Shown here piece after piece: positions 17,454 through 25,432 of a DNA stretch of 64,000 nt. Origin of the DNA: DATGPD01 sp041398565 (GTDB lineage: Bacteria > Planctomycetota > UBA1135 > UBA2386). Numbering within the stretch: position 1 is the first letter of the stretch; each line of letters starts with the position of its first letter. The translations under genes were made by a program, and so were the position numbers. The stretch lies in contig JAWKUN010000003.1 in the NCBI GenBank assembly GCA_041398565.1, forward strand, positions 1 to 64,000. Direction: 5' to 3'. The notes under the pieces are model-generated. The model was given only the letters and a program-made list of their open reading frames with translations, did no database searches and was not told the origin of the DNA.

Positions 17454-17912
17454 ATGCGACTCGGCCTGCTGCCCAGCCAGAAGCGAGAGCTGGATCGTGC
17501 GTTCAAGAAGGCCAAGGCCTTCGACCGCTTCCGCGTGCGCACCAGGCGTGCGTTTCTGGGGTTGGGGCTCGGGGCGGTGGTCGGTTGCGCGGGTGCCTAC
17601 TGGCTGGGCTGCCGTTCTGCGACTGCCAAGGTCGACGCGTGGCACGCTCGCCTGCCGTGGGCACGCGAGTTCGCGCGGCAGCCGATCGAGGTCATGGTCA
17701 CGGGCGCATCGACGTTTCTGGGAGTGTTGCAGAACGCGGGGCACGACGACCCGGAGTTGTGGCGGGGATTCGCTCGGCTCGCCCAGCATGCGCTGAGCCG
17801 CGACGATGACCAAGCCAGGCTCTTGCGCAAGCGCCTGCTCACCGTGTGCGAGGTGGTGCCGCCCTTGCCCGAGCAGGCGCCGCTCGTCGAGCGCTTGCGT
17901 GGAGGCCGATGA
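17454..17912 (+). CDS. cassette copy 2, gene A: twin-arginine membrane-anchored protein
   Basis: A 152-aa paralogue of the gene at 14278. The first 42 residues and their 127 bases are identical to copy 1, including RTRRAFLGLGLGAV. The rest has diverged to weak similarity but keeps the helical pattern (TFLGVLQNAG, LWRGFARLAQ). GGAGG lies upstream of the ATG. An insertion sequence ends 24 bases upstream and probably separates the gene from its original promoter. The stop overlaps the next ATG (ATGA). Confidence 0.8.
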   Translation: MRLGLLPSQKRELDRAFKKAKAFDRFRVRTRRAFLGLGLGAVVGCAGAYWLGCRSATAKVDAWHARLPWAREFARQPIEVMVTGASTFLGVLQNAGHDDPELWRGFARLAQHALSRDDDQARLLRKRLLTVCEVVPPLPEQAPLVERLRGGR

Positions 17913-18200
17913 AGATGTGCGGCCGCGGCCATCCGCGCGGCGGCGACGTCGGGGGCGGCATCGAGGTCGAGCCCAACCCGGCCCCGGAAGGTGGCAGCGT
18001 CACCGATCACCGTGACAGGCTCGGGGCCCTGGTACGTCGTCGATGACCGCACGGGCGACGTTCGAGAACTCGAGGTTGGTGCGGATGGTTCGGTGACGTT
18101 GCCGGTGCCTGTCCCCGGCGGCGAGACGTTCACGGTCACGGATTTCGGAGTTCCGGTGCCGACCGAGGCGACGGTGCCGGTGGAAGGAAGTCGAGGATGA
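17909..18200 (+). pseudogene. cassette copy 2, gene B: small beta-rich protein, frameshifted
   Basis: The reading frame from the ATG at 17909 encodes IEVEPNPAPEGGSVT, matching the N-terminal half of copies 1 and 3. It then goes out of frame. An extra G at 18005 shifts to the frame encoding ITVTGSGPWYVV and FTVTDFGVPVP, which ends at 18200. Deleting that base would restore a protein of about 96 aa overlapping both neighbours exactly as in the other copies. A GTG at 17991 could start a 69-aa fragment of the second frame. A sequencing error cannot be excluded. Confidence 0.75.
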
Positions 18201-19282
18201 CGAAGGTTCGAACTCTGTGCGGTGTTGCCGCCGTCTGCTCGTTGCTGGGGCCGCTCGCTGGGCAGAGCATCTCGATCCCCGGTCAGGTGCCGCCGCAGGA
18301 CGGGATCGGTGTCCCCGAACCCTTCCCGGGTGCGTATGCGCGCTTGCGCCAGCAGTTCGTTTTCGGCGCGAGTTGGCTGGGAGGGTTGCAGGGGCGCTCC
18401 CTGACGGGAATCAGCTTCAAGCGCGATGGCTCGTGGACGAAGGCCATGCCTGGCGGTCGTGCTCGGGTTCTGGTGCGCGTGTCGTCGCTGGCGGTGCTGC
18501 CGACCCGCGTGTCCACGACCTTCCTCGCCAACCACGGGGCTGTCATCGAGCAGGCGTTCGTGGGCACTTTGGTCTTTCCCGATTCGCCGGCTCTCCCGCA
18601 TCGCGACGCGGCGGACTGGTCGCCCTCGCACTCGTTCCGCATCGACTTCGCTCGACCCGTTCTCTACCGAGGCGGTGCACTGTGCGTGGACATCGAGGGC
18701 GAGCCGGAGTCTGGCGCCGTCGCCGAGCACTGGCGGATCGACTACACGCAGGTCGCGTCGCAAGGGGGGGTGGTTCACTCCGGCGACGGGTGCGGCGTGG
18801 TGCGCAGCCGCATGAGAACGATGGCGGCGGCCGATCCGCGCGAACTGCAGGCCGGGGCTGCCCCGCGCCTCGTCGCGTTCGCCGATCCGGGGAGCGCGAG
18901 CGCCATGGTGGTCGCCCCTTCCCTTCTGCCACAGCCGCTCGACCTCGGATTCCTCGGCGCCCCGGGTTGCCACCTCTACGTCGATCCGATGGTGACGCTT
19001 CCGTGTGGGTTTGCGGCGGGAGCTCCGGCGCGGGTCGAGACGACGCTCCCGTTTCCCAGTGACGCCATCTTCGCCGGCGCGCAGGTCTTCGTGCAGTGGG
19101 TGCACTTTGCGCCAACCGGGATCTCGGCGTCGGAGGCGCTTGGCCTGACCCTGGCCGGCGTGCTTCCTGGCCTCGACGCAGCCGTGCTCACCTCGCGTCG
19201 TGTCGACGGCCAGCCGCGCCTTCCCGACGTCGGCTATCTGTCGTCGAGCAAGCTGCCGGCAGTGCAGCTGCACGTGCAGTAG
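18197..19282 (+). CDS. cassette copy 2, gene C: large secreted protein
   Basis: A 361-aa protein with a signal peptide (VRTLCGVAAVCSLLGPLAGQ) and the family order: RQQFVFGASWLGGL, ISFKRDG, GGALCVDIEGEPE, LDLGFLGAPGCHL, FVQW, and a final VQLHVQ strand. The start overlaps the stop of the (frameshifted) gene B by 4 bases, so its translation could be reduced if coupling is needed. Several Cys residues in the mature part suggest disulfides. Function unknown. Confidence 0.8.
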   Translation: MTKVRTLCGVAAVCSLLGPLAGQSISIPGQVPPQDGIGVPEPFPGAYARLRQQFVFGASWLGGLQGRSLTGISFKRDGSWTKAMPGGRARVLVRVSSLAVLPTRVSTTFLANHGAVIEQAFVGTLVFPDSPALPHRDAADWSPSHSFRIDFARPVLYRGGALCVDIEGEPESGAVAEHWRIDYTQVASQGGVVHSGDGCGVVRSRMRTMAAADPRELQAGAAPRLVAFADPGSASAMVVAPSLLPQPLDLGFLGAPGCHLYVDPMVTLPCGFAAGAPARVETTLPFPSDAIFAGAQVFVQWVHFAPTGISASEALGLTLAGVLPGLDAAVLTSRRVDGQPRLPDVGYLSSSKLPAVQLHVQ

Positions 19283-19303
19283 TTCGCGCCCGCGCGGGGT
19301 TCG

Positions 19304-19786
19304 TCAGCGCTCCGCCATCGCACGCCACGTCTGCACGAGCTTCGGCCACAGCACGAGGAGGGCGCCCACGAACAGGAACACTGCGCCCAACGCGCGCGGC
19401 AGTGTCAGGGGCGTGCGGGACACCGGGACGCCGAAGTGATCGAAAGCGAGCGCCAGGGTCAGCTGGCCGGCGATCATCAGGGCGGTGGTCGGGCCTGCGC
19501 CGAGGCGCGGAAAGCTGTACGCGGCTCCGGCGATGATGAGGAGGCCGTAGCAGCCGCCGACGAAGAGGAACCAAGGACGGCCCGGCTGGGTGTCCGTCAC
19601 GGTGCCACCTCGGTGCCACAAGAAGAGTGCGACGGCGCCGACGAAAACGACCGCGGCGTTGACGAGGACCGCGCTCCAGAGGCCGACCCGGGCGGCGAGC
19701 GTGCCGTTGGTCGCACCCTGGATGCAGGAGGCGAACCCCATCCCGAGGGCGAGGAAGACGAGTCCGAGGAGCTGCATCATGGGCAT
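19304..19786 (-). CDS. DMT-superfamily membrane protein, YdcZ/DUF606-like
   Basis: A 160-aa protein with about five hydrophobic helices: LGLVFLALGMGFASCIQGATNG at the start, a Gly-rich second helix, then FVGGCYGLLIIAGAAY and a C-terminal GAVFLFVGALLVLWP. Length and the N-terminal Gln-Gly-x-x-Asn-Gly pattern fit the DUF606/YdcZ group of small drug/metabolite transporters, which usually act as pairs. Substrate unknown. The ATG at 19786 precedes the first helix. It lies tail-to-tail with cassette copy 2 and may have been moved here independently. Confidence 0.8.
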   Translation of the reverse strand: MPMMQLLGLVFLALGMGFASCIQGATNGTLAARVGLWSAVLVNAAVVFVGAVALFLWHRGGTVTDTQPGRPWFLFVGGCYGLLIIAGAAYSFPRLGAGPTTALMIAGQLTLALAFDHFGVPVSRTPLTLPRALGAVFLFVGALLVLWPKLVQTWRAMAER

Positions 19787-19953
19787 CGCGATTCTGTGCG
19801 GCGCGCGCCCACGCGTCGAGTCGGTTTCGAGGACGGCGGTCGGCCGGACTGCAAGTGCAGAGCCTCGCATGCCGTGAAACCTGTGAGACCCGTGCCTCGC
19901 CACGGTGTGGGTCTGCCCGGGTCGATCCAGGCTCGAATGGGTCGTTCGCCGGG

Positions 19954-21042
19954 CTACTGCAGACCGAAGCGGAGCACCGGCATGACGCCCATCTCGATGC
20001 GTCCCTCGCCAGGCAAGGGGCCTGTGTCCTCGCGGCGTGATGTGACCATGGCAGCTTGGAGGCCCAGAGCCGAACTGGCGATCTCCAGCCGCAGCGCATT
20101 GCTGGCGGCGATCCCACGTGCCGTGGCGTCGAACCACTGGACGTAGAAGGCGGCCCCGAGCGATGCCGGCGCGTTCGGCAAGCGCAGCGGGAGATGGGCG
20201 CTACCGATGCCTCGACCGAGAGGGTCGCCGCGAACCGACAGGGGAAGAGTCACGTCGGGCACGAGGTGAAGCCAGCAACCCGGCGCGCCGAGCATGGAGA
20301 GTTCGATCGGATTCGACAGCTCGCTGCCGGCGATCGCTGCGACTGTCAACGCGCCTGATTCGGCGAGATGCTGCAGTCGGGCGGTGGAGTCGGGGCGAAG
20401 CTCTCGCTCGGATACCGTCGCCGTGTGGGACGCGTTTGCGGCGGCCGACCCGCAGCCGTCGCCGATGATGATGCGTCTGCCGCGGATCCCGTCCCACTCT
20501 GCGTCGACCGGCCACCAGGCGGACTCGCTACCTACGACGGGTTCGCCATCGATCTGGACGCACAGGGTTCCGGCGCCGCACGCGTACGGCGCCGCGAACG
20601 GGATCGAGACGGCGTCAGGCGTCATCCACGTCGCAGCGTTGCGGTTCGGCAGGCTAGGTGCCGCCGGCAGCTGCACCATGCCGCTGAACACGACTCGTCC
20701 CGCGGGGCCGAGGTTGTCGTCGAAGCGCGAAGACAGCGATTCGACGTCGGCGAACGGGGTCGGGCCGATGCGCACCGTGAGGAGCGCGGCGCCCACAGAG
20801 AGCGCCGGCGCCGAACCGTCACGCCGGACCGCGATGTCGGTGATCGATCGCCCTACCATTTGTCGCAGGAGGTCCGAGCCAATGAGGGTCTGCTGGCGGT
20901 GGCGACCGACGAAGCCGGCCAGGGAGCAGTTGGTGGACCCGTCTCGCGAGGCTGCGGCCGCGGGAACGACCGCCGGCTGGGCGACCAGTGGTCCCACCAT
21001 CAGGGACAGGGCGACGAGGCGTGGGTGCATGGTGCGGCTCAC
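19954..21042 (-). CDS. cassette copy 3, gene C: large secreted protein
   Basis: A 362-aa paralogue of the genes at 15009 and 18197 on the opposite strand. The signal peptide MHPRLVALSLMVGPLVAQ is preceded by a few residues from the GTG start. Family elements: RQQTLIGSDLL, IAVRRDG, GAGTLCVQIDGEP, IELSMLGAPGCWL, FYVQWFD, and a final PVLRFGLQ. The GTG at 21042 is set by a 4-base overlap with gene B; an in-frame ATG follows four codons later. Five or more Cys are in the mature part. Confidence 0.8.
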   Translation of the reverse strand: MSRTMHPRLVALSLMVGPLVAQPAVVPAAAASRDGSTNCSLAGFVGRHRQQTLIGSDLLRQMVGRSITDIAVRRDGSAPALSVGAALLTVRIGPTPFADVESLSSRFDDNLGPAGRVVFSGMVQLPAAPSLPNRNAATWMTPDAVSIPFAAPYACGAGTLCVQIDGEPVVGSESAWWPVDAEWDGIRGRRIIIGDGCGSAAANASHTATVSERELRPDSTARLQHLAESGALTVAAIAGSELSNPIELSMLGAPGCWLHLVPDVTLPLSVRGDPLGRGIGSAHLPLRLPNAPASLGAAFYVQWFDATARGIAASNALRLEIASSALGLQAAMVTSRREDTGPLPGEGRIEMGVMPVLRFGLQ

Positions 21043-21308
21043 ACGTTGGAGACGATGTCGATGCGTGCGTTGGTCGGCGGATCACCGAAGTCCGTGACGG
21101 TAAAGCTGCCGCCCGCTTGACCGGGTGGCGTCAGCAGTTCGATCTCGTTGTTGGCATCGGGCGTGTATTCCACGATCTCGCCACCCGGATTGCCGGCGAC
21201 GTACCACGGGCCAGGTCCGGTCACGACGATGGTCACCGCCTGTCCCTCGATGGCAGGGTTCGGCTCGACCTTGATCGCACTCGTCGACGCCTTGGACGTA
21301 GTGGTCAT
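21039..21308 (-). CDS. cassette copy 3, gene B: small beta-rich protein
   Basis: An 89-aa protein, the clearest intact example of the small family: IKVEPNPAIEGQAVTIVVTG, GPGPWYVAG, an acidic turn, EIELLTPPGQ and FTVTDFGDPP. It is Ig-like by pattern and has no signal peptide. The ATG at 21308 overlaps the gene A stop and its own stop overlaps the gene C start, so the three genes form a single translationally coupled unit. Confidence 0.78.
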   Translation of the reverse strand: MTTTSKASTSAIKVEPNPAIEGQAVTIVVTGPGPWYVAGNPGGEIVEYTPDANNEIELLTPPGQAGGSFTVTDFGDPPTNARIDIVSNV

Positions 21309-21760
21309 CGCCGCAGGATGGGTCGCAGCAAGTCCGCGAGTCCAGAAAACCGCGATGGCGCGGTGGCCGCGCTCTCGACCAGGTGGCGGGCAAGCGTGCG
21401 GTCCTCGTTCCGCACCGCGGCGTCGACAAGGCGGGCGTAGCCGGCGAAGGCGGCAGCGCTGCTCGGGTTGCGCTCCAACAGGAGCAAGAAGGTGGGGTAG
21501 GCCGACACCAAGTCGTCGATCGACCCGGTGGCAAGACGCTGGCTGAGTTCGTCGCCAACAATGGCGGGCGACGGGGCGCTCTCGGCTCGCCCAGCCATGT
21601 AGCGCCCAACGAAGAAGGTGCCGATGCTCGCGCCCAGGCCGCCGAGCGTCGTCAGAACGAAGCCGCGCCGCGTGCGACCGCGAAAGTCGTCGAACTTGCG
21701 AGCCTTCTTCAACGCCCTCTGCAGGACGCGTTGTTGGCCGGGCAGAATGCCGAGGCGCAT
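21305..21760 (-). CDS. cassette copy 3, gene A: twin-arginine membrane-anchored protein
   Basis: A 151-aa relative of the genes at 14278 and 17454, more diverged: MRLGILPGQQRVLQRALKKA, then RTRRGFVLTTLGGLGASIG with a hydrophobic run and a helical C-terminus (YPTFLLLLERNPSSAAAFAG). The family-wide invariance of MRLG-x-LP and the Arg-Thr-Arg-Arg motif points to a functional export or anchoring signal. A strong AGGAGG precedes the ATG on the minus strand. Divergent from the DUF4097 gene. Confidence 0.8.
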   Translation of the reverse strand: MRLGILPGQQRVLQRALKKARKFDDFRGRTRRGFVLTTLGGLGASIGTFFVGRYMAGRAESAPSPAIVGDELSQRLATGSIDDLVSAYPTFLLLLERNPSSAAAFAGYARLVDAAVRNEDRTLARHLVESAATAPSRFSGLADLLRPILRR

Positions 21761-21972
21761 GTGAGAACCTCCTGAGTTCTTCGAGGCTAGTTCTCGAGGC
21801 CGAGGCGTCAAGCCCCGCCCTCGGGCCGCTTCGGCCGCGTCGCCTTGGGTCACGGCGAGATGAGGTCGCTCGAACGGGTGGGCCCGCGCGACCGGATACA
21901 GGTCTTGGCTCAATCGTGCGCCTGACGCGCCGCAATACTGTTGCGTCTGCCGCGCACCAACCGGAGTCCGCC

Positions 21973-22794
21973 ATGCTTCGTCGTCTCGCCCCGTTCTCTC
22001 TCCTCCTCGCGGCCTCTTGTCTCGTGCATTTCGGTTGGGGTACGCCCAGGGCCTGGACCACGGGGGAGCGCGCCTTCGAGGTCGATCCGGCGGATCTGTC
22101 GCAGGTGACCTGCGCCACCCACAATGGCGACGTCCATGTCAGTGGGGCCGAGAGCGCCGACCGCATCCGCGTGCACGTGCGCACGCGGGCCGGCGGGGAA
22201 GACGCGGCCGATGCTGCGGCCGCACACGAGGCCATCGAGATCCTGCACAAGCGCGTCGACGGCGGGCTGTGGCTGGGCTGGCGGTGGCGCGAACCCCACC
22301 GCAGGTCGTGGCAAGCCTCGGTCTCGTTCGACGTCGAACAGCCGCGATCGATGCCGAGCCGAGTCGAGAGCCACAATGGCGACCTGCGTGTCCGTGGCAT
22401 CGACGCCGCCGTGACGGCCGAGAGCCACAACGGCGACTTGGCGCTGCTCGAGTGCGGCGGGGAACTCCGTGGCACCACCCACAACGGGGACATCGAGGCC
22501 GCGACCAGCGGGCCGGTGCTGCAGCTGACCACGCACAACGGCGCGATGCGCATTCGGATCGTCGGCGTTGGCCCGACGGAGGGTGAGGTTCGCTCGCACA
22601 ACGGCAGCATCACGCTGGCCGTGGACGAGGGCCGCTCCGCGCGGCTGGTGTGCACCACGCGCAACGGCCGCCTGCGTAGCCAGCGCCAAATCGATCGCCA
22701 GGAACGCGGGCGCAACTTCTTGGTCGCCGACCTCGGCGACGGCGCCGGACGCCTGGCCGTCGAGACCTACAACGGCTCGATCCGGGTCGAGTGA
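21973..22794 (+). CDS. DUF4097-type lipoprotein
   Basis: A 273-aa protein with lipobox LAASC near residue 16 and a repeated beta-strand pattern centred on His-Asn-Gly (THNGDVHV, SHNGDLRV, SHNGDLAL, THNGDIEA, THNGAMRI, SHNGSITL, TRNGRL, TYNGSI). About eight rungs make the single-stranded beta-helix typical of DUF4097 adhesin-like proteins. Role unknown; these proteins are often near ECF sigma factors, as here. The ATG at 21973 follows a GGAG-like site. Confidence 0.88.
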   Translation: MLRRLAPFSLLLAASCLVHFGWGTPRAWTTGERAFEVDPADLSQVTCATHNGDVHVSGAESADRIRVHVRTRAGGEDAADAAAAHEAIEILHKRVDGGLWLGWRWREPHRRSWQASVSFDVEQPRSMPSRVESHNGDLRVRGIDAAVTAESHNGDLALLECGGELRGTTHNGDIEAATSGPVLQLTTHNGAMRIRIVGVGPTEGEVRSHNGSITLAVDEGRSARLVCTTRNGRLRSQRQIDRQERGRNFLVADLGDGAGRLAVETYNGSIRVE

Positions 22795-22804
22795 ACCCAG
22801 TGGT

Positions 22805-22966
22805 TCAGGTGCGGAGCTGGAACACCGGCGCCGTCCCGATCTCGACGCGGCCTCGCGCCGGCAGCGCCGTCGCACCGAGTGCCTCCACGACCGAGCCGAC
22901 GAAGCCGCTGGCGATCGACGACAGCTGCAACTCGAGAGCATTGCTGGTCGTCAGGCTGCCATTCCA
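22805..22966 (-). pseudogene. C-terminal remnant of a cassette gene C
   Basis: About 50 codons on the minus strand ending at a TGA resemble the end of the large secreted cassette proteins: SNALELQLSSIASGF followed by LPARGRVEIGTAPVFQL, compare SNALRLEIASSALGL and GEGRIEMGVMPVLRFGL of copy 3. Upstream of this the similarity stops and the frame reads Arg-rich nonsense. It is a truncated fourth copy lying tail-to-tail with the DUF4097 gene, 68 bases from the sigma factor's 3' end. Confidence 0.7.
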
Positions 22967-23034
22967 ATCTCCGACTGGACGTGGACGGACGCTTCCGCGT
23001 CTCTGCGGAGCGCGAGGTCTCCGCGCGATGAATC

Positions 23035-23673
23035 CTACGCGCTCGTCGTCTCCGGCAACGGGTTGCCGTCGGGTCGGAAGCGCTCCATGAGGTCGCGCAG
23101 GTTCTCGGTGGCGCGGTGGCACAGCGCGCGGGCGGCGGCCACGGAGTTCAGCTTCATCACGTCGGCCACCTCCTCGTAGGACATCTCGCACAGGTGACGC
23201 AGGATGACGGCTTCGCGGTGGCGTTGGTTGAGCTGCAGCATGGCGCGCTCGCGCGCCTCCTCGATTTCGCTCGTGTAGAGCATGACGCTCGGCGCGGCGT
23301 CGGGCGCGGGGATGTTGACCGTCGAGTCGTCGCGGTCGGAGCCGGCTTCGCCCAGCGGCTTGATGCGGCCCGCACCGCGCTTCTTGGCCGAGCCGCGGCG
23401 GCTGGCGTCGCGGACGTTGTTGACGACGATGGTGGCGATCCAGTTGCGGAACGAGGCTTCGGAAGTCTGCTCGAACTTGTCGAGGTGCAGGAACGCCTCC
23501 AGCAGCGACTCCTGGGCCAGGTCCTGGATGTCGTGCCAGCACTCGCGCAGCGGCTTGTTCAGACGCAGGGCGACGATCTGCTGCACGCGCGGCAAGTAGC
23601 GGGCGAACAGCTCCTCGCGGGCGTGCACGTTGCCGGCCTTGGCGGCCTTGACCTGCAGCACCGTCTTCGGCAT
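23035..23673 (-). CDS. ECF RNA polymerase sigma factor
   Basis: A 212-aa sigma-70 family protein with region 2 (ECWHDIQDLAQESLLEAFLH, then SFRNWIATIVVNNVRD) and region 4 (LNQRHREAVILRHLCEMSYEE followed by a helix-turn-helix). The linker (about 105-140) is acidic and Pro/Ala-rich. The ATG at 23673 precedes a typical VLQVKAAKAGNVHAREELF start; the frame upstream is unrelated Arg-rich. No anti-sigma gene adjoins it. It is of a type common in planctomycetes. Confidence 0.92.
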   Translation of the reverse strand: MPKTVLQVKAAKAGNVHAREELFARYLPRVQQIVALRLNKPLRECWHDIQDLAQESLLEAFLHLDKFEQTSEASFRNWIATIVVNNVRDASRRGSAKKRGAGRIKPLGEAGSDRDDSTVNIPAPDAAPSVMLYTSEIEEARERAMLQLNQRHREAVILRHLCEMSYEEVADVMKLNSVAAARALCHRATENLRDLMERFRPDGNPLPETTSA

Positions 23674-23932
23674 GCCGTCCGGTTCTGGCGTCTTCCGATC
23701 ACGCACCTCGACATTGTGCCACGAAGACGCGCGCGGCGCTGCACCGGAACGGTCGCCTCGCGCCGCGGGTGTCGCCAGACGCCGCTGCCAGCGCGCCGTC
23801 GCGGAGCCCGCCGCGCGGCGCGCGCGTGCGGGCGCGACCCCGGGCGCGAATGCGCATGCCCCGCTCGGCTCCGCCCGCCGGACACGCTGGGCATCCGCCG
23901 CCACCCGACCTCCACCGTCCGAGCTCCGGTCC

Positions 23933-25432
23933 TCACGACTGGCACAGCTGCCAGACTTCGCCCTCGCAGCGCACCGAGCCGTCTTCCTGCAGCTTCTCCA
24001 GGCCTGCGGCGAGTGAACGCGCCGCGATCTTCAGCATCTTGCGGTCGACGTCCCAGTAGACCTTCGGCAGCAGCGCGTCGGCAGAACACGGCCCCTCGGC
24101 CAACGCCGCCAGGACCTTCTGCTCGCGCTGGGCGCGGTGTCTGAGGTACTGCCGCACGACACGATGGCCGTCGCGCACGGCGGGACCGTGCGCCGGGTAC
24201 AGGGTGGTCATCGGGCTCTGCTGCAACCGCTCGAGACTGTGCAGGTAGGTGCGCAGGTGTCCTTCCGGCGGGTCGATCACGATCGTCGAGATGGTCGAGA
24301 TCATGTCTCCCACCATCACGGCGTCGTAGCGCGACTCGCGGAAGCAGAGGTGGCCGCGGTCGTGGCCGGGGGTGTGGATCGCTTCGAGCGACCATTCGGG
24401 GCGGCCGTCGGGAGATCGGCCGAGGTCGATCCGGTCGCCGTCGTGCATGTCTTCGCCGCGCACGAAGCCCCGAGGCAGGCGGTCGAGGGTCAGCGGGTGC
24501 CCGCGCACCGGTAGGTCGTAGCGCGTGCTGGTGGCCACCACCGCGCCGACGTGGTCGACGTGATGGTGCGTCACCAGGATGCCGCGCAAGCGTGCTCCCT
24601 CGCCGCGCAGTTCGTCGAGCAGCGCGAACAGGCGCGCTTGCTCGTCGGCGCGCGGCGGGGCCGGATCGACGATCCACAGGTCCTCGCGGCCGACGACGTA
24701 GCAGTTCGTCGTCGTCGCCGGCGGCAGCGTGGGCGTCTTCAGGCTGGCGAGCAGAACGCCCGGCGAGAAGCGCACGCGGTGCAGCGCGCCGGCCCGGTAG
24801 CGCTCGGCTGTGGCGGCCATCGCCGCGTGCAGCGCGTCGAGGTCGGGGTGGGCCACCATGTGCTCCAGCAGGATGACGACCGGCGGCACCAGCAGGAGCT
24901 CGCCGCGCAGCCAGCGCGCGAGGGCGTCGGCCGGCCGCACGAACTGGCCGCCCACCAGCTCGCCCGGCCACACGTCGGGCATCTCGCCGGCCGGGAGCTC
25001 GGCCCGCACGAACAGCGTGTCGTAGCGCGTCGGCGCGAACGGCGGCGTCAGGATGCGGCACAGATCGCGCACCAGACGGTCGCCGGAGAGGTGGCCGCAC
25101 AGCGCCTCCCACGCGTCGACCGTGCTCGAGTCGCCGTTCCGCTCCGACAGCAGGGCACGCCGCACCGTCTCGCGTGCGGGTGGCTTTGCCCGCCGGGCCG
25201 CCTCGCCGAGCAGCACACCTGTCTCCTCGAACAGCTCGCGCACCGCGCAGCGGCGCAGGGCGGCGCCGTCGCCGTCGTCGTCGTCGGGGCCGTCCTCGGG
25301 TCCGCGGACGCCACCGGGCAGCGCCCAGTAGCCGCCGAAGAAGCGCAGCTCCGGCGCCCGCTCCACCAAGAAGACCTCGCGTTCGACCCCGGTGCCCCGG
25401 GTGAGGAGGACGGCAGCCGCGTTCCGCGTCAT
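23933..25432 (-). CDS. NUDIX hydrolase fused to metallo-beta-lactamase-fold hydrolase
   Basis: A 499-aa two-domain protein. Residues 1-235 form a NUDIX domain with ALPGGVRGPED and RELFEETGVL, but the box is stretched by an acidic insert (several Asp and Gly, about 48-56). Residues about 245-499 form a metallo-beta-lactamase domain with THHHVDHVGA (about 283-292), HTPGHDRGHL, VGDM and a C-terminal winged-helix-like tail, resembling human LACTB2. NUDIX enzymes cleave nucleoside diphosphate-X compounds; MBL proteins of this group are often nucleases or thioesterases. ATG at 25432 chosen because homology starts there. Confidence 0.88.
   Translation of the reverse strand: MTRNAAAVLLTRGTGVEREVFLVERAPELRFFGGYWALPGGVRGPEDGPDDDDGDGAALRRCAVRELFEETGVLLGEAARRAKPPARETVRRALLSERNGDSSTVDAWEALCGHLSGDRLVRDLCRILTPPFAPTRYDTLFVRAELPAGEMPDVWPGELVGGQFVRPADALARWLRGELLLVPPVVILLEHMVAHPDLDALHAAMAATAERYRAGALHRVRFSPGVLLASLKTPTLPPATTTNCYVVGREDLWIVDPAPPRADEQARLFALLDELRGEGARLRGILVTHHHVDHVGAVVATSTRYDLPVRGHPLTLDRLPRGFVRGEDMHDGDRIDLGRSPDGRPEWSLEAIHTPGHDRGHLCFRESRYDAVMVGDMISTISTIVIDPPEGHLRTYLHSLERLQQSPMTTLYPAHGPAVRDGHRVVRQYLRHRAQREQKVLAALAEGPCSADALLPKVYWDVDRKMLKIAARSLAAGLEKLQEDGSVRCEGEVWQLCQS

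Noticed and set aside
23939..23956. CTGGCA/TGCCAG inverted repeat as a terminator
   Set aside because: It lies within the last codons of the NUDIX-MBL gene, has no T-run and is explained by coding sequence.
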